This document shows positions 49,675 through 57,607 of a stretch of 64,000 nucleotides of DNA, one piece after another. Origin of the DNA: DATARH01 sp036008175 (GTDB lineage: Bacteria; Pseudomonadota; Alphaproteobacteria; ATCC43930; CGMCC-115725); NCBI GenBank assembly GCA_036008175.1, contig DASYOB010000147.1, positions 1 through 64,000 on the forward strand. Reading direction: 5' to 3'. Every line of letters starts with the position of its first letter. Within the stretch, counting starts at the first letter, position 1. The position numbers were made by a program, and so were the translations under genes. The notes beneath the pieces are model-generated. The model did no database searches and was not told where the DNA came from. It saw only the letters and a program-made list of their open reading frames with translations.

Positions 49675-50326
49675 GGCTGAAAGCCTCGGTCTGGCTCCAC
49701 GGATTGGCCGACTGGAAGTATTCCGCCGGCACCTGCTCGATCTTCGGCTGCTGCGCCGAAACGGTCTCGCCCCAGCTCTGATTCGGCTGGCGGCCGAGAT
49801 TGCGCACATAGGCAACCAAGTCCCAGATGATGCCGTCGGGCAGCATAGCACCCCAGGCCGGCATGCCGAGCGGTCGGCCCTGATAAATCGTCAGGTAAAT
49901 CTGTGCCGGCTCGGCACCGTAAATCAGCGGGCGCCCGCTCAGCGACGGCCCCATGCCGCCGGCGCCGTTTGGGGCGTGACAGCCGACGCAATTGAAGGTG
50001 GTGAAGTATTGCATGCCGCGCTGGATCGCCTGCGGATCGTCGCCGACCGGGCTTTTGACTTGCGGATTGACCTGCACGTTGCCGGGAAACAGACCCGATA
50101 CCGGGGTGCCAAGGAGCTCTCCCGCCGTGGTGCCGCCGGCATAGGATTCGACCCCGACGGTCTGGTTGTTCGGGCTCTCCGGTTGCCCCGCCGGCGGCGT
50201 TCCCGACAGCGCCGACTGGTTCGGCGACTGCGACTGCGCCGACGCTGCAGTCGCGAGCATCAATGCCGCAAGACCCACCGCGCCGAGGCGAGCCGCTGCA
50301 CACGCTCTGTGCGCCATCCCGCTCAC
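49646..50326 (-). CDS. Cytochrome c, XoxG-like electron acceptor
   Basis: A 226-residue exported protein. A signal peptide (ALMLATAASA-Q) is followed by a class I cytochrome c domain with one heme site CVGCH, and a likely Met ligand in GRPLGMPAWGAMLPDG. It lies between the XoxJ-like gene and oxidase subunit II. It is therefore the probable carrier from the quinoprotein dehydrogenase to the oxidase, the XoxG/cytochrome cL role. The N-terminal extension of about 70 residues before the heme is unusual. An alternative start is ATG 50317. Confidence 0.82.
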   Translation of the reverse strand: MSGMAHRACAAARLGAVGLAALMLATAASAQSQSPNQSALSGTPPAGQPESPNNQTVGVESYAGGTTAGELLGTPVSGLFPGNVQVNPQVKSPVGDDPQAIQRGMQYFTTFNCVGCHAPNGAGGMGPSLSGRPLIYGAEPAQIYLTIYQGRPLGMPAWGAMLPDGIIWDLVAYVRNLGRQPNQSWGETVSAQQPKIEQVPAEYFQSANPWSQTEAFSHGQKPNKAP

Positions 50327-51147
50327 TGCGCGGCGTCGTGCTGGGCGTCGACCCCCAGCGGCACGCCGTAGGAGACGAGCAGTTCGCGGATCTCGGCGCG
50401 CTTGCGGGCGATCACGTCATCGAGTTGCTGATGAAGGGTGTGGTCGCCGTGGCGAACGCCCATGGCGATGGCGAATTGGAATTTGAGCGGTGCGAATTTC
50501 GCCTCGTCGCCGATCGGGGTGAGCCGCAGCGGCACCGGCGAAGATTTGGCCGCGTAACCGGCGAGCGGCCCCCAGGCCGCCGCCAGGTCGATCTCGCCGT
50601 TTTCGACCGCCTCGATCAGCCGCGACGGCGGGCTCGACTGGCGATAGTCGCCGTAGATCATGTAACCCTTGACGTTGCCGGTGATGCCGCGATGGGCGAG
50701 CGCGTCGGCGGGCGGCGTATTGGCGCCGTCGTCGCCGATCATGTGCACCCCGACCGACAACTGCCGCAGGCGCTCGTCACTGAGCGAGCCGACGTCGAGA
50801 TCGCGGTCCTGCCGCGATACGAAGACATAAGTCGAGCGGTAATAGGGGCGCGTCGTCTCGACCAGATCGTACCCGACAGGCACTCCCATGATTACGTCGC
50901 ACGCCTGTGCCTTCAGCGTGTTGCGGACAAAGCCGCGGCGCTGCGCCCACCAGGTGTAGGACACCGTCTTACCCAGCGCCTGCGCGACAAGCTCGGCGAG
51001 CTTGTTCTCGAACCCGCTTTGCTGTGCGTCCGAGAACGGCAAATTGTTCGGATCGGCGCAGACGCGCAGCTCGCCCGCGTGGCCGGGCCGTGGCGAGGCC
51101 GCAATCAACAGCGCAGCCGCAATGGCCAGCCACAGCCGCGGCATCAT
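50323..51147 (-). CDS. xoxJ: XoxJ/MxaJ-like periplasmic binding protein
   Basis: A 274-residue periplasmic solute-binding protein of the quinoprotein dehydrogenase-associated class (MxaJ/XoxJ). A signal peptide (cleavage near GHA-GEL) is followed by ELRVCADPNNLPFSDAQQSGFENKLAELVAQALG, typical of the group, and TLKAQACDVIMGVPVGYDLVETTRPYYRSTYVFV. XoxJ is thought to interact with the dehydrogenase during its maturation rather than to feed an ABC importer. It overlaps the xoxF stop (ATGA-like, 4 bases), so it is coupled to xoxF. Confidence 0.88.
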   Translation of the reverse strand: MMPRLWLAIAAALLIAASPRPGHAGELRVCADPNNLPFSDAQQSGFENKLAELVAQALGKTVSYTWWAQRRGFVRNTLKAQACDVIMGVPVGYDLVETTRPYYRSTYVFVSRQDRDLDVGSLSDERLRQLSVGVHMIGDDGANTPPADALAHRGITGNVKGYMIYGDYRQSSPPSRLIEAVENGEIDLAAAWGPLAGYAAKSSPVPLRLTPIGDEAKFAPLKFQFAIAMGVRHGDHTLHQQLDDVIARKRAEIRELLVSYGVPLGVDAQHDAAQ

Positions 51148-53000
51148 TGCTTCTCTTTCGGCTGTTCCGCCGCCGGTGTCGCCGGCTTCGGCAGCGAGAA
51201 CACCAGGAGGCTGCTGCCGCCGACCGTGTAGGCCGGCAGGTCCTGCACCGCCCCGGTGAAGCCGAGCGCGCCATTCCGCAAGCGCGGATCGAGCGCGGCG
51301 TTGGCGATGACCCCGGGCCAGCCGCCGACGCCCGACATGATGGCGACGTACTGCATGCCGTCGGAGCCCTTATAGGTCACCGGCTGACCGACAAAGCCGG
51401 ACCCAGCGCGGAACTGCCACAGCACCTTGCCATCCTTGGCGTCGACCGCCTTGAACAGCCGGTCCATCGTTCCGTAGAACGCGACATCGCCCGCGGTGAC
51501 CAGCGCGCCGGACCAGACCGGCAGCTCTTCCTTGATGCGCCAGACCTTGTTCCGCGCGACCGGGTCCCAGGCCATGAACTCGCCGCGATAGCCGCCCGGC
51601 CCGGCATACATGTCGACGGTCGCGCCGACATAGGGCGTCCCCGCGATATAACCGACCTCGGAGGTCTTCATGTTCATACACAGATGCTGGTGCGGCACGT
51701 AAAGGAGGTGTGTCTTTGGCGACCAGGCCGTCGGTTGCCAGTCCTTCGCGCCGGGCGCGGCGGGGCAGATATCCTCGACCGTGCGATTAAGGCTCGGCTG
51801 TTTCAGCTCGTTCGGCTGCAGGCGCCCCGTCTCGAGGTCGACCCCATTGACGGCATTGACCGTATCGTAGGGTTCGGCCGAAAGCACCTCGCCGTTGGTC
51901 CGATCCATTACATACATCAGCCCGTTACGCCCGGGATGGATCAGCGCCTTGCGGTCCTGCCCGCTAATGTTCAGGTCGACGAGAACATTCTCGTTGATCT
52001 CGTCGTGGTCGAACAAATCGTGCGGGTTGACCTGATATCCCCATTTGGCGGAGCCGTCATCGGGATTGCGGGCGAAAATCGTCGTCGTCCAAAGATTGTC
52101 GCCGGGACGCTGGTTCGAGTTCCAAGGGCCCGGGTTAGCGGTGCCGTAAAAGATCAGGTTCTGGTCCGGATCGTAGGAAATCCAGCCCCAAACCGTACCG
52201 CCGCCTAGCTTCCAGGCGTCGGCCGGCCAGCTCTTGACCCCGAGATCCTGGCCTTTCATCCAATCGTAATGCGGCTTGAAATCGGCCCCGATCAGCACGT
52301 CCTTGTCGGGGCCCGTCGAAAAGGCGCGCCAGGCGATCCTGCCCGAATTCTCGTCGAGCGCGGTCAGCGAGCCGCGCACCCCCATCTCGCCGCCGCTGTC
52401 GCCGACGAGGACCTTTCCTTTGACGACAAGCGGCGCCATCGTGATGGTCTCGCCGAGATTGACCTCGGCGACCTTGACGACCCACAGCTCCCGCCCGTCG
52501 TTGGCGTCGAGCGCGACGGTGTAGCCGTCCAGCGTGTTCAGGAACACCTTGCCGTCATCATAGGCGAGGCCGCGATTGACGACATCGCAGCAGGCGACGC
52601 CTTCGGCCGCCAGGTTGGGCTTTGGCGCATACGACCATTTCAGCGCGCCGGTCGTGGCATCGAGCGCAAAGACCTGGTTCGGATGCACCCCGGCATAGGG
52701 CGCGACGATGTAGAGCGTACCGTTGATGATGATCGGCGCGGCTTCCTGACCGCGATCGGCGCCGACCGAAAAAGCCCAGGCGAGCTTCAACTGCGCAACA
52801 TTGCCGGCATTGATCTGATCAAGGCCGCTGAACCGCGTATTCGTGTAGTCCTTGGGCGCCATGACCCATTGATTGTCGTCAGCCGACAGCTGCTTCAAAT
52901 CCTGCGCCGCGACCGGGGCAAGCGAGAAGCCGGTCGAGAACAGGAACGCCAGCAGCCAGCCTCGCGATCGCAGCACAGTATCGGCGACTATTCGGAGCAT
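51144..53000 (-). CDS. xoxF: Lanthanide-type PQQ-dependent alcohol dehydrogenase (XoxF-like)
   Basis: A 618-residue periplasmic quinoprotein with an eight-bladed propeller. The signal peptide ends near VAAQ. The vicinal Cys pair over PQQ (GVACCDVVNRG), the Glu of GGEMGVRG, Asn of NPGPWNSN and catalytic Asp of DLFDHDEINE are present. The second Asp of DHD (+2) is the extra ligand that marks lanthanide-dependent enzymes; calcium MxaF has Ala there. Probably oxidises methanol or short alcohols. Expected upstream of xoxJ and cytochrome. Substrate and clade (XoxF1-5 versus related PQQ-ADH) cannot be settled here. Confidence 0.9.
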   Translation of the reverse strand: MLRIVADTVLRSRGWLLAFLFSTGFSLAPVAAQDLKQLSADDNQWVMAPKDYTNTRFSGLDQINAGNVAQLKLAWAFSVGADRGQEAAPIIINGTLYIVAPYAGVHPNQVFALDATTGALKWSYAPKPNLAAEGVACCDVVNRGLAYDDGKVFLNTLDGYTVALDANDGRELWVVKVAEVNLGETITMAPLVVKGKVLVGDSGGEMGVRGSLTALDENSGRIAWRAFSTGPDKDVLIGADFKPHYDWMKGQDLGVKSWPADAWKLGGGTVWGWISYDPDQNLIFYGTANPGPWNSNQRPGDNLWTTTIFARNPDDGSAKWGYQVNPHDLFDHDEINENVLVDLNISGQDRKALIHPGRNGLMYVMDRTNGEVLSAEPYDTVNAVNGVDLETGRLQPNELKQPSLNRTVEDICPAAPGAKDWQPTAWSPKTHLLYVPHQHLCMNMKTSEVGYIAGTPYVGATVDMYAGPGGYRGEFMAWDPVARNKVWRIKEELPVWSGALVTAGDVAFYGTMDRLFKAVDAKDGKVLWQFRAGSGFVGQPVTYKGSDGMQYVAIMSGVGGWPGVIANAALDPRLRNGALGFTGAVQDLPAYTVGGSSLLVFSLPKPATPAAEQPKEKQ

Positions 53001-53306
53001 CGACCCGTCTTCCCCCTCGATCCGCCATGGCTCCTATGACGGATGCGCGCCGGCTGTCACGCCGTTCGACCGTGGGTTGAACGCAACACGAGCCGACCGG
53101 TTCCCGAACGATACGAAATCGGAGAACAGGCGGGAACTAAACTCTCCGTATTCCGGGCCAATTCATCTTCTCGATTAACTTGGTTTATTATTCCTCCGAC
53201 GTTGCGCCGAATGTGGCGCGAGCACTCCTCTCGCCCGGTGTGCGTTGACACCGGGCCGGCATCTACCTAATTTCGATCCGCCTGAAGACGAACCGGGGAG
53301 TTGGGC
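53001..53306. promoter_or_regulatory. Divergent intergenic region xoxF / pqqA
   Basis: A 306-base gap between divergent xoxF and pqqA must hold both promoters. It has no long ORF. The right half is AT-rich with TTAACTTGGTTTATTATTCC near 53176-53195, which could be a promoter. A ribosome binding site (GGGGAG) lies just upstream of pqqA. I saw no clear palindrome or riboswitch. Confidence 0.5.
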
Positions 53307-53390
53307 ATGAAAAAATGGGTCAAGCCGCGGATCGTTGAGATCGCGATCGGCCTCGAAATCAACGCCTACGCCTGCGCCGAGGTCGAATAG
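53307..53390 (+). CDS. pqqA: PQQ precursor peptide PqqA
   Basis: A 27-residue peptide whose Glu and Tyr (in EINAY, residues 17-21) are the atoms of PQQ. It begins MKKWVKPRIVEIAIG and ends CAEVE. ATG follows GGGGAGTTGGGC. It heads pqqABCDE and is divergent from xoxF. It is too short for automated ORF calls. Confidence 0.95.
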   Translation: MKKWVKPRIVEIAIGLEINAYACAEVE

Positions 53391-53418
53391 GCCCGACTGA
53401 CACCTTCTCGGCCGCGCG

Positions 53419-54342
53419 TTGAGGATCATCGTCCTCGGTTCGGCCGCGGGTGGCGGGTTTCCGCAATGGAATTCGAACGCACCGGGCTGTCGCCGGGCGC
53501 GTAATCGTGACCCGGGCGCGCCCCCGCGGTCGCAGGCGTCGCTCGCGGTCTCGGCCAACGATCGGGACTGGCTTATCCTCAACGCTCCGCCCGATCTGCG
53601 TCTGCAGATCGAAGCGACCCCGGCGCTTCACCCGCGACATGGCCTGCGCTCATCGCCGATCGCCGGGGTCATTCTGACCGGCGGGGATGTCGATGCGGTC
53701 GCCGGGTTGTTGCATCTGCGCGAGCGCCACTATTTTTCCGTTTACGCGCCCGAGCGCGTCCTCGCGGTGCTGGCCGAAAACCCGATCTTCGGGGTGCTGT
53801 CGCCGGATTGCGTCGCGCGGGTGGTGCTGTCGCTCGACCGCCCGATCCCGCTCGCCGGCGCCGCCGGCGCGTCCGGGCTCGCGGTCGAGGCCTATGCCGT
53901 GCCAGGCAAGGTGCCGCTTTATCGCGAGGGCGAGGATTTCGACCCCCGCCCGAGTGAAGCCGGCGACACGATCGGCCTCACGATCTCCGAGACAATGAAC
54001 GGCAAGAGCTTTCATTTCATACCCGGCTGCGCGCTCGTGAATGGGCGACTGCGGGAGCGTCTCGCGAACAGCGCTCTCGTGTTCTTCGACGGCACCTTGT
54101 GGCAGGATGACGAGATGATCCGGATGGGCATCGGCGTGAAAACCGGCCGGCGCATGGGACATATCTCCATGACCGGCGAGGACGGCGCGATCGCCGGCTT
54201 CGCCGATCTCGACGTGCGTCGCCATATATTCATCCACATCAACAATTCGAATCCGGTGCTGCTGACGGACTCGCCGGAGCGGCGCGAGGCCGAAGCCGCC
54301 GGCTGGGAGATCGCGTACGACGGCATGGAGGTGCGCTTGTGA
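53419..54342 (+). CDS. pqqB: PqqB, PQQ biosynthesis metallo-hydrolase-like protein
   Basis: A 307-residue protein of the metallo-beta-lactamase fold. MRIIVLGSAAGGGFPQWNSN near the start is diagnostic of PqqB, which acts on the PqqA-derived tyrosine (hydroxylation step). The start is TTG at 53419, 28 bases after pqqA. The later TGGDVDAVAGLLHLRE and HIHINNSNPVLLTDSPERR segments agree. The pqqC start overlaps the stop by ATGA-like 4 bases. Confidence 0.92.
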   Translation: MRIIVLGSAAGGGFPQWNSNAPGCRRARNRDPGAPPRSQASLAVSANDRDWLILNAPPDLRLQIEATPALHPRHGLRSSPIAGVILTGGDVDAVAGLLHLRERHYFSVYAPERVLAVLAENPIFGVLSPDCVARVVLSLDRPIPLAGAAGASGLAVEAYAVPGKVPLYREGEDFDPRPSEAGDTIGLTISETMNGKSFHFIPGCALVNGRLRERLANSALVFFDGTLWQDDEMIRMGIGVKTGRRMGHISMTGEDGAIAGFADLDVRRHIFIHINNSNPVLLTDSPERREAEAAGWEIAYDGMEVRL

Positions 54343-55082
54343 CGGACGAGCTGCTGTCGCCGGCAGCGCTTGAAGCGCGGTTGCGCGAAATCGGCGCCGA
54401 GCGCTACCACGACCGGCACCCGTTCCACCATTTGATGCGCGACGGCAAGCTGACCCGCGGCCAGGTGCAGGCCTGGGCGCTCAACCGCTACTACTACCAG
54501 GCTCGCATCCCGGCGAAGGACGCCTATCTGGTGGCCCGGCTGCCGACCCCGGAATTGCGGCGCGAATGGCGCCGGCGGCTCGTTGACCATGACGGCGACA
54601 GCGAAGGCACCGGCGGCATCGCCCGTTGGCTCAGGCTGTGCGACGGGCTCGGCCTCGACCGGGAATACGTGATCTCGACCGCCGGGCTCCTGCCTGCCAC
54701 CCGGTTCGCGGTCGACGCCTATATCAATTTCGTGCGCGACCGCTCCTTGCTCGAAGCCGTCGCCTCGTGCCTCACAGAGATGTTCTCGCCGCAGATTATC
54801 GCCGAGCGGGTCGAGGGCATGCTGCGCAATTACGACTTCATCACCCGCGACACGCTGGCTTATTTCACCCCGCGGCTGACCCAAGCGCCGACCGATGTCG
54901 CCTTCGCGCTCGGCTATGTGAAAGAGCACGCCGATACCACGGAGAAACAGGCGCAGGTGCTCGACACGCTGCGGTTCAAATGCGACGTACTGTGGACGCA
55001 GCTCGACGCGCTGCATTTCGCCTATGTCGAGCCGGGGTTGGTTTTGCCCGGCGCGTTTGTGCCGGCGGACCACGTCAGGTGA
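54339..55082 (+). CDS. pqqC: PqqC, pyrroloquinoline-quinone synthase
   Basis: A 247-residue cofactorless oxidase that closes the last ring and oxidises the precursor to PQQ. The family pattern is YHDRHPFHHLMRDGKLTRGQVQAWALNRYYYQARIPAKDAYLV, then HDGDSEGTGGIARWLRL and LTEMFSPQIIAERVEGML. The start GTG at 54339 overlaps pqqB, and the end overlaps pqqD. Completes the terminal step of the pathway. Confidence 0.95.
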   Translation: MTDELLSPAALEARLREIGAERYHDRHPFHHLMRDGKLTRGQVQAWALNRYYYQARIPAKDAYLVARLPTPELRREWRRRLVDHDGDSEGTGGIARWLRLCDGLGLDREYVISTAGLLPATRFAVDAYINFVRDRSLLEAVASCLTEMFSPQIIAERVEGMLRNYDFITRDTLAYFTPRLTQAPTDVAFALGYVKEHADTTEKQAQVLDTLRFKCDVLWTQLDALHFAYVEPGLVLPGAFVPADHVR

Positions 55083-55357
55083 GCGAATTGGACGGCGGCG
55101 CGGTCCTGCGCTTTCCGCCGCACGTGAAGTTCCGTTTCGATGAGCGGCGCCAGGCCTGGATCGTGCTGGCGCCCGAACGCTTGTTGCTCCCCGACGAGCA
55201 GGCGGTCGAGATCCTGAAGCTGGTCGATGGCGCTCGCACGATCGACAGGATCATTGACGATCTTGCCGGCCGGTTCGACGCGCCGAATGCCGAGATCGCC
55301 GGCGATGTGCTCGCGATGCTGCGAGACCTTCTGGACAAGAAGGTGTTGCAGCAATGA
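55079..55357 (+). CDS. pqqD: PqqD, PqqA peptide chaperone
   Basis: A 92-residue RiPP recognition element protein that binds PqqA and presents it to PqqE. VLRFPPHVKFRFDERRQAWIVLAPERLLLPDEQAVEILKLVDGART is the family pattern. GTG 55079 overlaps the pqqC stop; the stop overlaps pqqE (ATGA). It is not fused to PqqC as in some alphaproteobacteria. Confidence 0.92.
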   Translation: MSELDGGAVLRFPPHVKFRFDERRQAWIVLAPERLLLPDEQAVEILKLVDGARTIDRIIDDLAGRFDAPNAEIAGDVLAMLRDLLDKKVLQQ

Positions 55358-56457
55358 TCGACGCCGACCCGCCACTAGCACTTCTCGCCGAGCTGACGCA
55401 TCGCTGCCCGCTCGGTTGTCCTTATTGCTCCAACCCGCTGACGCTGGAACGGTCGAGCGCCGAGCTCGATACCGCGAGCTGGGGCCGGGTCATGACCGAG
55501 GCGGCCGAGCTGGGCGTGCTGCAGGTGCATTTCTCCGGTGGCGAGCCGCTCGCCCGCAGGGATCTTGTCGAGATCGTCGCCGATGCCGCTGCGGCGGGGC
55601 TCTACGGCAATCTGATCACCTCGGGCATCGGCCTCGACCGCACGCGGATGATGGCACTGAAGCATGCGGGGCTCGAACATGTGCAGCTCAGCATCCAGGA
55701 TGCCGATCCGGCTGTGGGCGACCGCGTCGCCCACCGTACTGGCGCGCAAATCGAAAAGCGCCGCGCCGCCGGCCTTGTGCGCGAGGCAGGGTTGCCGCTC
55801 ACCGTCAACGCCGTAGTGCATCGTCAGAACCTCTCCCGGCTCGAAGAAATGATCGCGCTCGCGGTCGAACTCGGGGCGGAGCGGCTTGAAGTCGCGCATG
55901 TCCAGTATTACGGCTGGGCCTTACGCAACCGCGCTGCTTTGCTGCCGAGCCGCGACCAGCTTGCCGCTGCGACCGCGACCGTCGAGGCGGCGCGCGCCCG
56001 GCTCGCCGGGCAGCTCGTCATCGACTATGTCGTCCCGGATTACTACGCACACCGGCCAAAGGCCTGCATGGGCGGCTGGGCGCGGCGGTTCCTGAACGTC
56101 ACCCCGGCCGGCCGGGTGTTGCCGTGCCACGCCGCCGAGACATTGCCCGGGCTGAAGTTCCCGACCGTTTCCGAGGCGAGCCTTTCCGAGATCTGGTACG
56201 GCTCGCCGGCTTTCGCGCGATTCCGCGGCACCGATTGGATGCCGGAGCCATGTCGCTCCTGCGACCGGCGCGAGATCGATTGGGGCGGTTGCCGCTGCCA
56301 GGCCTTTGCCCTTACCGGCGATGCCGCCCGCACCGACCCCGCCTGCGCGCTGTCACCCGACCATGCGCTGCTGATCGAAGCGCGGGAGGAGGCGGCCACG
56401 GCATCGCTCGATTTCGTCTACCGGAGCTTTGCGGCTGCCGCGTCGGCCGAAGTCTGA
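55354..56457 (+). CDS. pqqE: PqqE, radical SAM PQQ biosynthesis enzyme
   Basis: A 367-residue radical SAM enzyme that cross-links Glu and Tyr of PqqA. The radical SAM motif C-x3-C-x2-C is in THRCPLGCPYCSNP (about residue 20). C-terminal SPASM-like Cys clusters occur in RVLPCHAAETLPG and PEPCRSCDRREIDWGGCRC. The end overlaps the following ABC-binding-protein gene by 29 bases, continuing the operon. Confidence 0.95.
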   Translation: MIDADPPLALLAELTHRCPLGCPYCSNPLTLERSSAELDTASWGRVMTEAAELGVLQVHFSGGEPLARRDLVEIVADAAAAGLYGNLITSGIGLDRTRMMALKHAGLEHVQLSIQDADPAVGDRVAHRTGAQIEKRRAAGLVREAGLPLTVNAVVHRQNLSRLEEMIALAVELGAERLEVAHVQYYGWALRNRAALLPSRDQLAAATATVEAARARLAGQLVIDYVVPDYYAHRPKACMGGWARRFLNVTPAGRVLPCHAAETLPGLKFPTVSEASLSEIWYGSPAFARFRGTDWMPEPCRSCDRREIDWGGCRCQAFALTGDAARTDPACALSPDHALLIEAREEAATASLDFVYRSFAAAASAEV

Positions 56458-57607
56458 AGCTGCGAGCGTGTATTGGGCAGCTCTGCTGATGGTGCTGGTC
56501 GGTTTGGTGGCGGCACGGCCAGCAGGCGCCGACAACAGCGCGCCGGCCAAAGGCGAGATCGAGATCGTCTATCTTTCCACGCCGGGGCACGATCAGGCGA
56601 TTGCCGGGGTCCGGGTCGGCATCGCCGACGACAACGGTACCGGCCGGTTTCTCGGCCAGAGCTTTCGACTGAATGAGGTCGCGGTCTCGGACGAGAAGGT
56701 CGAGACCGACCCGTCCTGGTCGCTGATCGTCGCCGACCTGTTGGCGCCGCAATTACTGGCGCTCGCCGATCTGCCGGCGATGCACGATGCGACGATCCTC
56801 GATGTCGCCACGGCGGACGATGCGCTACGGCAGCAATCGTGCCGGGCGAATGTTCTGCACATCTTGCCAAGCCGGGCGATGCTGGCCGACGCGCTGATGC
56901 AGTACCTCGTCGTGAAAAATTGGCGGCGGATCATGCTGCTCGTCGGCAATGAGCCCGGAGATGCCCTCTACGCCGAAGCGATACGGCGCGCCGCGAAGAA
57001 ATTCCCCGTGTCGATCGTCGCCGACCGGAAATGGTCGTTCAATCCGGCCGCGCAACAGGCCGATACCGGGCATTTCCAGGTCAATGCGGAGGTGGCGGAG
57101 GCGACCCGGGGCGAGGATTACGACGTCCTGGTCGTCGCCGACGAGGCCGGCAATTTCGGCGGCCAGCTCGCCTACCGCACCGACAAGCCGCGCCCGATCG
57201 CCGGGACGCAAGGCATGACCCCGACCGCCTGGTCGCCGGTCTTCGACGAATACGCCAGCACGCAATTGCAAAACCGCTTCCAGCGCGAGGCGCACCGGCC
57301 GATGACAGCGCGCGATTACGCCGGCTGGCTGGCCGCGCGGGCGATCGGCGAGGCGGCGACCCGCTCCGGCAAAACCGATCCGCAGGCGATCGGCACATAT
57401 ATGCGAAGCAGCGGTTTCGAGCTGGCTGGATACAAGGGCGCGCCGCTCAGCTTCCGACCGTGGGATGGGCAGCTGCGGCAGCCGGTGCTGCTGGTCGACG
57501 ACCGCTCGCTGGTGTCGATCTCCCCGCAGCCGGGCTTCCTGCACCAGTTCGACGAGCTGGATACCCTGGGTGTCGATCAGCCCGAAACCCAATGCCGCCT
57601 CAAATGA
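56429..57607 (+). CDS. PQQ-associated ABC substrate-binding protein
   Basis: A 392-residue periplasmic binding protein of the PQQ-alcohol-dehydrogenase system family (branched-chain amino acid-like fold). After a signal peptide (LMVLVGLVAARPAGA-D) come IEIVYLSTPGHDQAIAGVRVGIADDNG, GNEPGDALYAEAIRRAAKKFP and DEAGNFGGQLAYRTDKPRP. Genes of this class occur next to PQQ dehydrogenases with propeller, ATPase and permease genes as here. The ligand is unknown. Overlaps pqqE; the stop overlaps the next ATG (ATGA). Confidence 0.82.
   Translation: MRLPRRPKSEAASVYWAALLMVLVGLVAARPAGADNSAPAKGEIEIVYLSTPGHDQAIAGVRVGIADDNGTGRFLGQSFRLNEVAVSDEKVETDPSWSLIVADLLAPQLLALADLPAMHDATILDVATADDALRQQSCRANVLHILPSRAMLADALMQYLVVKNWRRIMLLVGNEPGDALYAEAIRRAAKKFPVSIVADRKWSFNPAAQQADTGHFQVNAEVAEATRGEDYDVLVVADEAGNFGGQLAYRTDKPRPIAGTQGMTPTAWSPVFDEYASTQLQNRFQREAHRPMTARDYAGWLAARAIGEAATRSGKTDPQAIGTYMRSSGFELAGYKGAPLSFRPWDGQLRQPVLLVDDRSLVSISPQPGFLHQFDELDTLGVDQPETQCRLK

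Noticed and set aside
57031..57603. Upstream extension of the propeller frame back to 57031
   Set aside because: It overlaps the binding-protein gene in another frame and is composed of low-complexity GRRR-type residues. The ATGA-coupled start at 57604 is the natural one.
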